Numbered from the stretch's first letter, positions 1 through 11,308 are shown. The stretch: DNA of 64,000 nt from Sipunculus nudus (GCA_026874595.1 CM049316.1:70293676-70357675); one strand, 5' to 3'. The notes: generated from the sequence alone by a model not told the origin. A program made the numbers and translations.

Positions 1-95
1 AAATTATAATTATTTGTTAACAAAAAACCACTGACTTCTTTATTCATTCCCCTAGACATTTCACGCTGCCTAGTGTTACAGAATCTGATTTTTTT
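1..95 (+). repeat. Truncated copy of LTR-like repeat (3' part)
   Basis: These bases match 11764-11850 almost base for base, with one 4-bp insertion and a few transitions. The shared block runs from a TTATTTGTTAAC motif through a CACGCTGCCTAGTGTT motif to a GAATCT(A/G)ATTTT end. The window edge cuts the left side off. In this copy the block contains TAGTGTTACA, which would suit the ACA end of an LTR, but the homology continues about 15 bases past it, so the true end is uncertain. The other copy (near 11.3-11.85 kb) carries a promoter. Confidence 0.6.
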
Positions 96-1660
96 ATAAT
101 CTCCATTACAAAATTTTCGTTCGTCACGACTACGTGATCTGTTGATATTAGGTTCCTCAACAATATCAAAGTCAGACAATGAGTTTAAGACATCAAGCCA
201 TTAAAAGATCAGGGGGTCGGTTTATAAAAAAATGAGATCATTAGAAGGAATCTAGGTATAAGATAGAAGGTAAGTATCACAGGAAAATATATTAAAGAAT
301 CAAGGCGTCAGATTACAGGAACGAGATGGGACGTAAGGTCATTAAATATTCAGGCAGCAATAAAATACAAGAACATCAGGTCATAACAAGGTTACTGAAG
401 GAAATTATAAACTTTAAATTCATAATTTGGTCTCAGGTGATTTTGTCACGGGGCGGGCAGTTTTCAAAACATATAAATTTATTAGCTTTTCAGGATAATA
501 AAACGAAAAATAGGACGACACAGACTGGTGAAACAGAGTATAACAAGAGTCCATACACGTTCGTCCACTTGCCAAGTATCTTTATAAGATTAAATAGCCA
601 ATTTGTGTTTAGCGAAGGATCGTTTTCCTCGGCATGGCTCAGCTTTTTCAACTTAACACCCCTGACTGATTGATTAAACGTCACCATGGAACAGGGAGCT
701 CCACCTCACTCAACAGGAGGAAATGTAAACGTGTTCTGATACATAACTAATGAGTTGGTTCCTGGCACTTAATCGGTCGTGTTTTCAACTGGCAAACAAA
801 CACCTTATTTTCGCCCCATGATAAGTGACATATATAACTCCTATATCTTTTGCACATTCTCTTCACGCGACTGATCATCCAGATCATTATAACTAACCTA
901 CAGTCAGGCTATGTATTTCGAAAGGTATATGTCCCTTGGTATTCCAGCAGGGCGCTAAAGATAACTTTTAGAACTAGAAACTTCTAACATGGCATCTATA
1001 CAGGTCATTGAAAAGTGTCCTTGGAAACTCAGAATTTACATTCTTTGAAGTTAATTTTTTTCTGTTTTTATTCTTAAACAGTTTTATCTATTGCAGTAGA
1101 AAGTCACTCACTCTTTTTCACTCTACATTAATAAATCATCGAGACGTATTTGCAGTCATATCAGAGATTAAATTGATAAACATGAATTAAGAAAAATGGG
1201 ATTCTGTCGCATCAATACCTCAGAGCGTCTCAACATTCAAAGTTTGAAATAAATATCAACCTTATAAACTCCGTAGTTTTGGACATAACTGTTATTTATT
1301 ATGTTTCTTTAAAACATTCTCTAATACTCTCAGATCTGAAGTTTTCGGCTGATATAGATCAGGGTTTTGCTCCTTATGGGGGAGAAATTGCCCGTCTATA
1401 CCTGTTTCCTTTAGCTTCTTAGATTCTGATGTATGTTTTATATGTCCGTTTCATCTCAATCCAGCCATTTGATCGTTGCATGGTATTATAATCCAATTCA
1501 TTTGATCAAACGAATCATGACCAATAATGAAGAGAAATAATATGTGGCTGCTGCCGACAGAAATACCTGGATCATATATGGCTGTCACACATCTGCCCGA
1601 CCGTAACTCGTTATGTTTGTTAAAATATGTAAAAAAAAATATGAATTAGTTATATAATTT
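96..1660. other. Unassigned AT-rich DNA
   Basis: I see no gene, RNA or repeat I can support here. The short open frames (for example 326-673 on the plus strand and 490-687 on the minus strand overlap each other) have no recognisable domain and are within chance expectation. Confidence 0.5.
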
Positions 1661-1804
1661 GCCGCCAGATGGCAGCACTCGATAGGTGAGCCTCTACAAC
1701 TCACCGACTGGGTCAGTCGGATTGTTCAGTATACAATATAGTCTATTACACACTGGGTAACCTGCAAAGCACTACAAAGGACCGCCACAACCGAAAAGTC
1801 ATTT

Positions 1805-2160
1805 ATTTAGCATTATATGGATTGATGAGTTTATTTCTATATCCATACCTGAGTAAAATAGTTTGTGGGTGGACCAACTTTGGTCTAGGCAAATACAAAA
1901 CCACCAATTTGCAAATATTGTTTTCTCTTTTTTCTTTCTTCAGTCATTTTCTGTTTGAAGTGTCCAGTATGGCTGATACTCAAAAACTGCAATTTTGACA
2001 CCCTATTGGTCCCAGATTACAGATTTTCCCCTGATATTATTTTTTACCTTGACCATAACCACTCCGAAGCCTATTCCCTATTATCGCTCAATTGCGACCA
2101 TGGCGGGCACGCTTCCAGTTATTGCCCAACGATTCCATATATTTAGTTTCAAATAAATCT
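1805..2160 (+). repeat. Degenerate large duplication, copy A
   Basis: This stretch aligns with 3410-3780 at roughly two-thirds identity by eye. Shared landmarks in the same order are GATGAGTTTATTTCT, a pyrimidine-rich TTTCTTTCTTC(A/T)GTCATTTTCT block, and CTCAATT(G/A)CGACC. The spacing between matching landmarks is about 1.6 kb. No reading frame is conserved, so this is an old non-coding duplication or two copies of an unrecognised repeat. Confidence 0.5.
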
Positions 2161-2651
2161 ATTGAACTGAGATACCGAATGATCTGAAAGTATATTTGTG
2201 TATAACCGCTTACACCAGACCAACTATATGAAATGACAGCTTGAACGCTAGGGACCGCTGTGATGCTTATAAAATATTTATTCCCATGCAGTTGAGTTTG
2301 GTCAAGTGATCACCGACCGTATGAGTGTAATTCAATATTGACAGCGGAATTCATTGCTTATTGCTTGCCTAGTAAGGGAAAGCACCCACAGTTAAGTCTA
2401 TAATTGAAAGGTAATAGTAGTAATTAAACTGGAACTATTAATCGAGGTTTAACCTTTTGTTTGCTCTACCAGCTATAAATAACTATTCACAAATTGTGCC
2501 CATCTTATATCCCAGTTTCAGGAGGTCTGACGTATATTTTGAAGAGTATTTATATTTTGTTTTCAGTATATAACAGTAATGTGCATTAGAGTAGGATTTA
2601 AACCCTAATGGTTCGCGTATATACTTAAGACTGAGTGTGTCTGTGTGTGTT

Positions 2652-2736
2652 TTCAATAATTCAAAAACCCAAGGTAAGTTGTTACTATGTATACATGGGG
2701 ATTCAATAATTCGAAAATCCAAAGTAAATTGTTACA
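2652..2736 (+). repeat. 50-bp tandem duplication
   Basis: Two adjacent imperfect copies of a 50-bp unit begin with TTCAATAATTC at 2652 and 2702. Both continue with CAA(G/A)GTAA(G/A)TTGTTAC. Nothing else is recognisable in 2170-3400. Confidence 0.6.
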
Positions 2737-3409
2737 GTGGTAATTTATTCTATGCAAACGTTTGTGCCCGTTGATAGCAAAATATAAGGTAAGTAATTAC
2801 CCTAGAGAGTTAATTGGAGGAGAACTTCGCGCTAGTTATCTTTCGGAGCGATAGTTACCTAATTGCACACTTATTTAGGGATAAGTTCCAGTTTAAATAA
2901 CTACGTTTACTGGCCTACAGGGCTTAAACCTATATTTATCCTTATTAACGGTCTTCTTTGTTCTCGTGACACTTTCACTATAGAGTTTGCTACAAACTTA
3001 TTGTCAATTAGCCCCACAGTGATCTTTCGTAACAATGTAGGCACCTAAACGTGCATTGCCATTTAGCTCTCACAGACGTTAGTCATGTGATTAAGGTAGG
3101 AATTGTAAACGCCGATACATCCCGCTACTGGTTGTAGGTGGGACATTTGCCGAAGACCAACAACTGTGTCTTTGCGGCGCAAATAAGTAAAAACTCCAAA
3201 CCCCTGGTCATATGAACTTGGCCCTGTGCCAACGCCTTGTGGCAGTCTACGGTAATTGCTCCCCATGCAAGCAGTATTGCAATGAAATTAATGAGTGATA
3301 TATGAGAAGAACACTGTGCTAAGAGTGTAGAGGCATTGGAGTCAGTCGTTTCGAGATCGTCGCTCTGTTTTATTCCACATGACACTACTCCTTACTTGAA
3401 GGTAAAAAA

Positions 3410-3975
3410 AAATTATTTAGCCTCCTCGTTGAAAGGGGAAGCTTATCGGGCTGATGAGTTTATTTCTGTACCCATATTATTATATTTAGGTACAAACAAC
3501 GGGATGGATGGATCTACTTAGGTCCAACGACTGCAAAAAAATAATCGATATATTTCTCCTTTTATTTTCTTTCTTCTGTCATTTTCTCTGTTTGCGCCTC
3601 ATCTCAAAATCCAAAATTTGGGCCAAATATTAGTTTTATGTCGCAGTATGCACCTGACACTTTTTGTTGAAGTTGACCTTATTCCCAATGTCGTATAATC
3701 AATAGCCGTTCCCATTTTCTCTCAATTACGACCCCCAGTGGTCCTCCTGTGGACGCTTGGCGGTACCATACATCTAGTTTTTAGTGTTTTGTGGAGATCT
3801 CTCCTGGAACACCTGTGTCATATGCCAATATACAAGTACCATAGCCCTCTTAACTTGAACTGTGTATCCGGCTCTATATACCCAACTAAGGCCTTGTTTC
3901 AAATGTTTTACTAAAACAATAAACAAGAATACTAGCTAAGTACAAGGATGCAACCTAAGATTAACGAATCCACCA
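3410..3975 (+). repeat. Degenerate large duplication, copy B
   Basis: The first part matches 1805-2160. The later part (about 3765-3970) matches pieces of 4400-4500 and 5065-5160, including an exact ACAAGGATGCAACCTAAG block. A downstream TATACCTTCAGTGTAAT motif at about 4035 recurs near 5633. The spacing of about 1.6 kb between some landmarks suggests an ancestral tandem array later broken by deletions and by insertion of the MITE at 4073-4391. Confidence 0.5.
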
Positions 3976-4072
3976 GTGGTACCTGGCAAACGTTCTCCCA
4001 CAGACGTAGTATGATGACTAGATCAATGATAAAATATACCTTCAGTGTAATAAGGTAAAATAAATTAAAAGG

Positions 4073-4391
4073 TATGGTTCTCAGGTACCGCCCGCATCAA
4101 TTTTAAACCCCCGCACCATTTTTTTTTAATTTTAATTTTTAGTAGAAACTTACAAATTTTGAGCTCCAGCCGCTCGGACATTTCTGTCAAAAAGATAAAA
4201 TAATACAAATTTGATAAAATTTCTTTTGTGTTGTAGTGCTTTTACTTGTTTACCAAAAAAATAAGTTATTATCATACTTTTGCCTGATCATATGACATTT
4301 TTTTGAAACATACAAAAAAAATGTGAAAAAAAATTAATAAATCACCCGCCCGCATTGTTTTCTAAAAAAAGTGCCTGAGAATCAAACCATA
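4073..4391. mobile_element. Short TIR element (MITE), about 319 bp
   Basis: The ends are inverted: TATGGTTCTCAGGTAC on the left, and on the right the reverse complement of TATGGTTTGATTCTCAGGCAC, so the arms differ by a 4-bp indel and one base. If the outer TA is the target duplication, the TIR begins TGGTT. Just inside both arms sits a direct copy of CCGCCCGCAT. The interior is AT-rich and non-coding. It interrupts the degenerate duplication (copy B/C), so it is younger than that. The transposase superfamily is not determined; a TA duplication would fit Tc1/mariner-like or related elements. Confidence 0.65.
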
Positions 4392-4394
4392 TTT

Positions 4395-5165
4395 TTTGGC
4401 CTTACTACATCTGGTTTTGCTCTTTTTTGAGCGAGAGATCCTGGACTCTAATGTCACATATCAATACGCTAGTATTATTATTCTCTTAACCTGAATTTGC
4501 CAAGGCAACATGAGATATTCCAAATAAACTGAAATGGGCCTGCGAGTCATGGTGAAAAGTCATATAACAGAACACCCATTCCAAGGATCGTATCGAAATA
4601 TTTGCTGAGTGCTAATATTTGACATCAGAGGCTTATATGCTCGTGTTTTATTTGCTAAATAATGAAGGAAACGTGTTTACATCCATTTTGTGTCGGTTAC
4701 CGTGGCTTTGATGCAGTATCGGCTACTGCAGTTACGTACCCCTATCAAGCCATCATGACGAACAAACCACAAACTTTCCGAGTTAAACCAGCCTCGTTAT
4801 TAATAACTGCTGCATGAAAACACATAAGTTAATCGTGAATAAAATATTTATTATTTTCCCAGCAAAAGAACGTCACTTTTCTTCTTACCTCGGAAAAATG
4901 ACAGTTGACAAGCAGATGAAAATGAAAATGTACTGATAGAAATTTTGTGCACATCTACTTATGATAGAATTGATCGGAACGCTACAGCTTGTACTGACCC
5001 CTCAACGTCTTCAGTTAATTAAAAAAATCAATGCCTGGGTGTCAGGATGCCGCTACACTTGTTTGTACAATACTCAGACCTTGTTTTTAATGTTTTAGTC
5101 TAAACAAAACACATATAAAGGGAATACCTATAAGGTACAAGGATGCAACCTAAGACTAGCAATTT
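4395..5165 (+). repeat. Degenerate large duplication, partial copy C
   Basis: Bases 4403-4500 match 3765-3865 (CATCT(A/G)GTTTT, GAGA-C-CCTGGA, TCTTAAC(C/T)TGAA). Bases 5065-5160 match 3885-3970. The material between has no counterpart in copy B. No gene is visible. Confidence 0.45.
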
Positions 5166-5180
5166 TTTTAAATATTTTTG

Positions 5181-5556
5181 GTGGAGGTAACGGTCTCCAT
5201 TTTTTAATGCTAATTTAACTATGTATATGTAAGTCTGCATATTTTAATTCAGATTTCGGACTATGTGACAGGGCAGTATCACACGCTTCCTGTATTTTAT
5301 TTATCCTGGCCTTAACCAGGCCCGGTGACTACTGCACTGTGGGTCCTGGGTGCGTATAATCGACCCCATTGCTAGGTCATATTACCAAGGAACCCCCAAA
5401 TGGCGCACTCGTTTTTGAGTGAAACACGAAGGGCACGGCCTTCCCATTAGGCCTGCAGAGGGCTCAGCTGGGTGGGTGTCGACCGCGAAAAAATCTTACC
5501 GTCCCAAGATCTCTCGGCTTTGAGTCCTGTGCTCTACCTCTGGGCCACAGAAGCCG
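5181..5556 (-). mobile_element. tRNA-derived SINE, family 1, copy 1
   Basis: Read on the minus strand, the element starts with GGCTTCTGTGGCCCAGAGGT, a Pol III A-box-like tRNA head at about 5531-5556. It continues through a GTCGACC block and a TAATGGGAAGGCCGTGCCC block, and ends in a GGTTACC-type tail near 5181. The B box is decayed: the TTCGAATC core seen in sister copies is missing. The same order of blocks occurs at 22.7, 27.7, 33.1, 46.5 and 48.1 kb. Confidence 0.8.
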
Positions 5557-7220
5557 ATGCAAATCTTTTGGTGGTGCTGCATGGTATTCTACACACGTAT
5601 TTCGTAGACGTACAATGCCGGCAAGATCAAATATACCTTCAGTGTAATTCCTTATCGGTGTGGACGGTTGTTATATATATCACAGAGAGACAGGGAAAGC
5701 AAGATAAAGGTCTCAGTGTTCTCCTGGGAAATTAAATCATCCGGACGAGATCAGTGCTGACAAAGGAACTACTTTTAACATATGAGATAATTACAAAACT
5801 ATTTTGTATTCTGCAGCGCACCTAGGGGATACAACATATCTGTCAAGGAAAACGGCCAACGTGGCACAAATAATCAGCGGAAGATGAATTGATGGAGTGC
5901 GATTTTTTAAACGTTTGAAATCTTCGCTTCGGTATAGATGTATTACATTTGAGACGAAAATCTTTAAGTAGGAGAGTAAATATACCTGTGGTAACAAAAT
6001 GAATTGTATTATATATATATTTTTTAATCAATTCGCCTTCAGACTTGAAAAATCTTGGCTTTGTTACAATAAAATCCACGTGCTTGAGATAGAGAATATA
6101 TATATAATTTAGATTATAATGTGTATTAGTGGTTAAATATAAGGAAAAATAATAGACTGATATATTCTCGTTTTTTCCGTTCAATATTAGCCGGTTGCTG
6201 ATATAATGTTTGTCAGCTGTTGCTGTCACTTTACCAAAATTCCTTGATATTTCACGATTCATTTCTTGATACGCAGGAAAAATATTAAAGTCTTACTTTT
6301 GAGAACACCAGCTCACTGCAAGAATCAAGTCTCAGTTCCTCACTAATTGTCACGAATTCTTCTTTGTCCCATCTGTGATTATAACAGGGATTGATTACGT
6401 AATGTGAACATCAGGTGGGAACTAATTTAACGAACAGACAAGTTGATGAATTTATTATAAATTTTGATAGCGATATCGTTCATTCGTCACAGCGGTTACT
6501 TTTAAATTGTATATTTTCACAAAATCCTTCTCCTTGGAATATTCATTTACAAAAGATGGCAAATTATAATATCGGAAAACTAATTTAAAAAAAAAAAACC
6601 CTCATCTTTTAACTATCAAGTCTGTTGCAGCTAACTTTCACAGACCTTGATTAAGCGAGCCATCATAAATAATAAAAAAAAAAACGGCCAATCATATCGT
6701 GCGAACAAAAGGAAACTGATTACACACTGTCTGAACATAAACATGTGTTCAAGAAGCGGGAGTGGTGTATATATCTTTATTTGATTGGTTAAATTCTCGA
6801 TGCCTCTCCGGGTACTGATAAAAGTTTGATCGAAATATCGCACCAGACGCCAGCGTCGAAAGGTCTCCGTGAATCATTAATTGGTTCAATTGCCTTGTTG
6901 ATTCTTTATTAACAGTCGCAAGAGCAGCTAACTGTGAAAACTTAGCTGGTTGCCACAGACTCGATGATGAGCTACCTGTGACCTTAAAAGTTATCTACAT
7001 ACTGGCAGCTAGCTACGCTATCATATACATGTACCTTGATTCAGCTACATGTGACCCAGTTAATCAGTAGTTATAATAGTCTTCATATTTATTTCTTTTT
7101 AATATAACTAATGTAGCAACTGAAATTCTAAATTACATGTAAGGTTGGCATACCAACTAAAAAAATGCGAACGAATCTGTCTAAAACTCCTACTATAAAA
7201 ACCTTTTAAAAGTATTTAGT
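5557..7220. other. Unassigned AT-rich DNA
   Basis: The longest frame is 5843-6262 on the minus strand (139 codons, lysine/asparagine/tyrosine rich). It has no recognisable domain and its length is within chance expectation for this AT content. A short AT-rich block at about 6885-6910 (ACAAGGCAATT when read on the minus strand) weakly resembles 54245-54270. No RNA gene or element end was found. Confidence 0.45.
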
Positions 7221-7600
7221 TAATGCTACGGTCACAATGTGAAACTGCCGCCTGCCGATTATTAGACATCGGCGGATTCTTAAAGTTACATGCCGCCGGC
7301 CGATTTTTTTGCAAATCGGTGCAAGTGGTCATAAATAACTGCAAGTAAAAGGCCGCCTGACGGGCTCCGAGCGGCCCAAGGCAGTGTCCAAGTTCGAGGG
7401 TGTGTGCGACGTCATCAGGGTGTTGGCCGGTGGCAGTTAGGCGACAGGCCGGCAGCCGTCAGAATTTACCTGCCACCTTGCGGTGACCTGGCGGACACCG
7501 GCCATTTACAGCTGCCACCGGCCAACGATCGGGCGTTCTAATTGCCACCGGCCGGCGCCCGCCTGATAATCTGACGGCGGCAGTCTGGTTCCCGGTTGGA

Positions 7601-7608
7601 TATATAAA
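7601..7608 (+). promoter_or_regulatory. TATA box inside the TIR transposon
   Basis: TATATAAA lies about 100 bp before an ATG at 7707. Between them is a leader with four near copies of ATCAACCATT (about 7640-7695). This spacing is that of a Pol II core promoter with a short 5' leader, so it may be the remnant of the element's own transposase or accessory-gene promoter. Confidence 0.45.
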
Positions 7609-7706
7609 CCTAGATTGCTCTCGTATCACTACAAAGTGTACCATCAACCATTTATTATCAACCATTTTCCATCAACCATTATTATCAACCATTTCCTTCC
7701 AACAAG

Positions 7707-7901
7707 ATGCCCCCTAATGGCAAGGGAAAGGACAAGGCGCCAGCCCCAAAGCGAGTATGTTGTATGGTGGATGGCCTCGGATTTATATTCAGGGGTCCGG
7801 GAGTCTGCAATCGGCAGATCGCCGTCCTGCCACCTACCAACACCGACAGCCGCCTCCCAGCTGCCTTTCAATCTCCGCCCTGCCGCCGGCAGATATTTTG
7901 A
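7707..7901 (+). pseudogene. Start of a transposon-encoded ORF (64 codons, probably truncated)
   Basis: The frame opens with a strongly basic N-terminus (MPPNGKGKDKAPAPKR) and then loses any clear character before a stop. It sits downstream of a TATA box and a repeated leader within the TIR element, which is where an element gene would begin. The basic, proline/alanine-rich start is typical of many DNA-binding proteins but identifies none. I infer a gene start fused by internal deletion to non-coding subterminal sequence, because after about residue 16 the DNA returns to the GCCGCC/GCCGGC repeat texture of the rest of the element. It could also be a chance frame in GC-rich DNA. The product is unrecognised. 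Confidence 0.3.
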
Positions 7902-8301
7902 AATCGTACGGTGGCATGTCGGTAGCATAACGGCAGCAGGCCGGATGCTAGAGAGTGGCAGTTAGATCCTACCGATCGCCGGCCGAAGTTTGAAGGACCT
8001 GGAGCCCCACGACCGAATAAAAATCGCGCTGCTGCTCGCCTGCCGCTTGATAGCCACCGCGCGACTTCGAAATGCGCCCGGCCGGCGACCTGACGACTGG
8101 CATAATTGGAAAAAATCGGACGGTGGCAGACAGAATTTTAACTTTTTCTTAAAATTTCAGCGGCGTCCTAGCGGCGTCTAAAATGCCGACTGCCGCCTGC
8201 CGATTATGCCTGCCACCGAGCTGCCACCTGACGAATTTTAGTGAAAACTGGCAGTTACCACGCCGGCAGGCGGCATTTAGTGATTTGTGACCGTAGCATA
8301 A

Positions 8302-9640
8302 GGTATGGTATATTATTATAATATGGTATTGATTATATGTGTTTTATAACATTCAAAACTTCTTGATTACTTATTGTTATTTCCACATTGAATACCTCGT
8401 GCGCACACATGAATAAAGATTAACGGGGTATTCTCAGATTAACTGATCTAAGATACATCACTATACATTCTTAAAACTTCTGCAGTCAGGGTCACCGATC
8501 CATTGTGTCATTTTTAATTCGAATTTTATATACCAAGTAATTATTTCAAACCACATCTAATTTACACGCTTGTTGGTTCTACTTAAAAGTCTAATTCTCA
8601 TTACCTGTAAACATGACAAAACGAAGAACCCAGGGCTTCTTTGTAATGCTCATTAATAGCCGTCCTCATCGTATAACATATGTTTTATCCTAGATAGCGT
8701 TATTTCAAGAGAGTATTTATGAATTCGTCTTGTCACTCCGTCTGTAGATCTGCGCTTGTGTTACTCTCACAGGTCTTCAAATTAACTTTCTTATATGTCT
8801 CCCCCAGACAGCACCGGTGTACCGCCATCTCAAGCTGATGGAAATAATGCTGATACAAGCTTATACCAGCTGCACTGTCAATTTCCAAGGCTAGAAAGTC
8901 CAGAAGTCAACTTTTACCATACACTCTCTCAGCTGGAATGAGAGGAGATCTTTACACGTATAGTAATCAATCGTAAACTTTTTGGGTTGTTTACCGTAAA
9001 AATCCGAGTATAAAACCGAGGAAGATATTCCAGATTGATTCGTTATTTTAATCGGAATTTATATGCTTTAAAAGAAACTTCCGGTATTCTTTACCTTGCA
9101 ATGTTGTCTATGTATTTAATGAAGAGTTATTCTAGGAATCACGTGATTTTTGTGGCAGTGATACTTTTACCTCATCTTTAGCGGCAGATCCGTTAGAAAA
9201 GGAAATTACCTTTTTTAAACAATTACTAAAGGCATTTAAGCACATCTGGCTTCCTTTTGAATATGATATTATACAAAAGCTATTGCATGTCATAAGTTAT
9301 GGTATCATATAGCGCAGCATTGAAAAAAGTATAAAAGTACCAAAGAACCTAGAGCTTTGATTGAGACTGGCCAAAAGCGAGGACCAGGTTCTCGAAAGTT
9401 CCCAAAGGTACATACTGAGGGCTAAACTTCTTGATCAATTTCTTATGTCATGTATTTTTGTTATCTGATAAACAGGCGTGTTTCCCTAATATAACCCATT
9501 AAAGAGAATCAACGTACAAACAATCTGACTGGCAATTAAACTAGGTTAAGTGGATTGCCCTTCCTCTTTGGCAGTTTATAGACTACCATGAAAAGACAAC
9601 AGCTTAGTAACTGAGCCACTACCAGTTCTCAATTCGAAAA
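8302..9640. other. Unassigned AT-rich DNA
   Basis: No supported gene, RNA or repeat boundary was found in this stretch. Confidence 0.5.
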
Positions 9641-9649
9641 CATGCAGCC

Positions 9650-9862
9650 GTACCCTGAATTCAGTCTGGGCCTGGTACACCTCTGACACGAGACAGGGTA
9701 TCAGAGTTCCTTGTTAATTGTAGACGAGAACCGCACTTTAATTCTCGTAGACTGGCCCAGTCAATGAAATTTGTCTTAACTGTTGCCTCTGGCAGGGAAA
9801 TCAAACGTTCTTACACTGTATTGCACTTAGTGTCGGTAATGCCACCTCTCGGCCACTTCTAT
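9650..9862 (-). mobile_element. SINE-like element with class II (Ser/Leu-type) tRNA head
   Basis: On the minus strand an A-box-like TGGCCGAGAGGT lies at 9844-9855 and a B-box-like GTTTGATTTCC at 9796-9806. That order and spacing fit a tRNA-Ser or tRNA-Leu derived Pol III promoter. The sequence downstream on the minus strand does not fold as a full tRNA, so this is read as a decayed SINE or tRNA pseudogene. The 3' limit (low coordinate) is approximate. Confidence 0.45.
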
Positions 9863-10274
9863 AACTAATTGCCATTCTCTGACCCTCTGGTACTGAGTTC
9901 AGTCTATCAGTACATGGAATCACGTTTTAATATAAGCAATTTAGTAGTTATTGTAAATACACTAAAGCCCAGGCAGGGCTATAATTCTCGATGAAGATGC
10001 AAATATTTTTTTCGCATTTGTTACAACGCTTCATGGCCAGCAGGTACGCTGTCACTTGACATAAATCAGAACAATCGTTAGCTGTGATCATGTACTTTCT
10101 CACAACACCTACTATGTGCGAGAAAAAAGTTCCATTGTAACTTAGCCTAATGTTACGATTTTGTACTGATTATCACGATACTCATATCGATATATGTCAC
10201 GTCCCAAGTAGACTTACAAGTCAAATAGAAAAATGCTTACTCAGTCGTGTATTCACGACTAGTTTCACCAAAGA

Positions 10275-10573
10275 AAGAGAGATCGTATGAATATTATAGT
10301 CATTTTTCGAATCTTCCGGGCTTGCGTTGTACCCAGGCATTCTAGAAAACGATTTTTGAAGGTCTGGTATCAGCGTACAAGACGTACTGCTAATCTTGTA
10401 TATTTGGCGAAAAACAGGCAAGCTCCAAGCACTAACTATCGATATATCCATAGCGCCAATTAAGAGCACCAATACGACAAACAATGACACTGAAAAGAAT
10501 AAAGGTACTTTTTGATGGCTCTGACAAGAATTTGAAAAAAATAAACACACGATCCGTTGTCTTTCCTTAACCT
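10275..10573 (-). CDS. Candidate exon encoding a membrane-anchor-like segment
   Basis: The minus-strand frame between a stop near 10572 and a possible splice donor near 10275 (TTTG then GTGAAA) encodes a strongly hydrophobic run, VPLFFSVSLFVVLVLLIG, preceded by basic and polar residues. A lumen-like stretch with an NAS glycosylation sequon follows. That order resembles the N-terminus of a type II membrane protein such as a Golgi glycosyl- or sulfotransferase. There is no ATG before the hydrophobic run in this frame, so it would have to be an internal exon joined to an upstream start; a GTCTAG acceptor-like sequence lies just upstream. No family signature is present. It may be a chance frame. 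Confidence 0.22.
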
Positions 10574-11036
10574 AGACGCGTTTAGAAAATGTTTAATCTG
10601 CTTCGAACAGAGGCAGTCTATCGAGATATCTCAACTATCCTTTCTGGCTTTATTCAGGCGATTTGATAAACAATCGCTTATTATTGTTTAATTACATGGA
10701 TCCCAGTATCCGGTTGCTGCCTTAGAAAATGTTCCATAGGCCATCCCGTGAGGATAACTATATAACTATTTTCTTTATATTGAAGGTTAATTTTATCGAT
10801 TAACGTTTGCTGAATCCGGACAGTCCTCCAATAGTCAACCCTACTTCAGCTACTTTCATATCGAACAACGCCCCATAGTTGTGTCGCACAAACAATAGCC
10901 CGCTCATGACCCGGGGTTGTTTTGACGGACGACATATTTGCTTGGTATACTCCTAACTCCTACATCTGATTTGCCACATAAATGTTTTTCATTGGGCGAG
11001 TACGGTTTCTTTATACACGATACGCGTTGCTTCTGA

Positions 11037-11048
11037 TAGATGGCGCTG
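11037..11048 (+). promoter_or_regulatory. CTCF-like core motif
   Basis: TAGATGGCGCTG fits the (C/T)AG(A/G)(T/G)GGCGC core bound by animal CTCF. Related cores occur at seven other places in this window. Binding is not shown by sequence. Confidence 0.3.
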
Positions 11049-11308
11049 CAACGGCCCTTTCAAAAAATGAAAGTCAATTTCGTAAAGTTTAGTGGAAAAT
11101 GTTTACGAATATCCTCCTTATGAAACACTTGACATAGCTCCGGAGAGTGCAAGACCAAAAGCGAGTTTTTCAAAGCAGAGAAGTTCGTGATAAAGGTCGA
11201 GCGCCACCACCATAAAGATGGGAACCGCACTTGTTGAACTCTGGCTTACCCGCAGAGTGTAAAGGAAGCGTGTTCGTTGTAGTCTAAAAATTTCGAGTCT
11301 GTTCTTTG

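Larger units (their letters stand above)
7224..8298 (+). mobile_element. GC-rich TIR DNA transposon derivative with TAA target duplication
   Basis: The ends are perfect 14-bp inverted repeats, TGCTACGGTCACAA at 7224-7237 and its complement at 8285-8298. Each is flanked directly by TAA (7221-7223 and 8299-8301). The interior is far richer in GC and CpG than the surrounding DNA and is packed with variants of GCCGCCTGCCGATT and TGCCACCGGCC in both orientations, including near both ends. A 3-bp TAA duplication is the hallmark of PIF/Harbinger elements, but other superfamilies also make 3-bp duplications and the TIR sequence does not settle it. No complete transposase is present, so this is a non-autonomous or internally deleted copy. 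Confidence 0.75.

Noticed and set aside
5843-6262. 139-codon minus-strand frame
   Set aside because: Lys/Asn/Tyr-rich with no domain. One frame of this length is expected by chance in 128 kb of six-frame AT-rich sequence.
10136-10156. TGTAAC near 10136 as the 5' start of the LTR-like repeat
   Set aside because: It lies more than 1.1 kb before the promoter, with no supporting duplication or second copy, so I did not extend the element to it.
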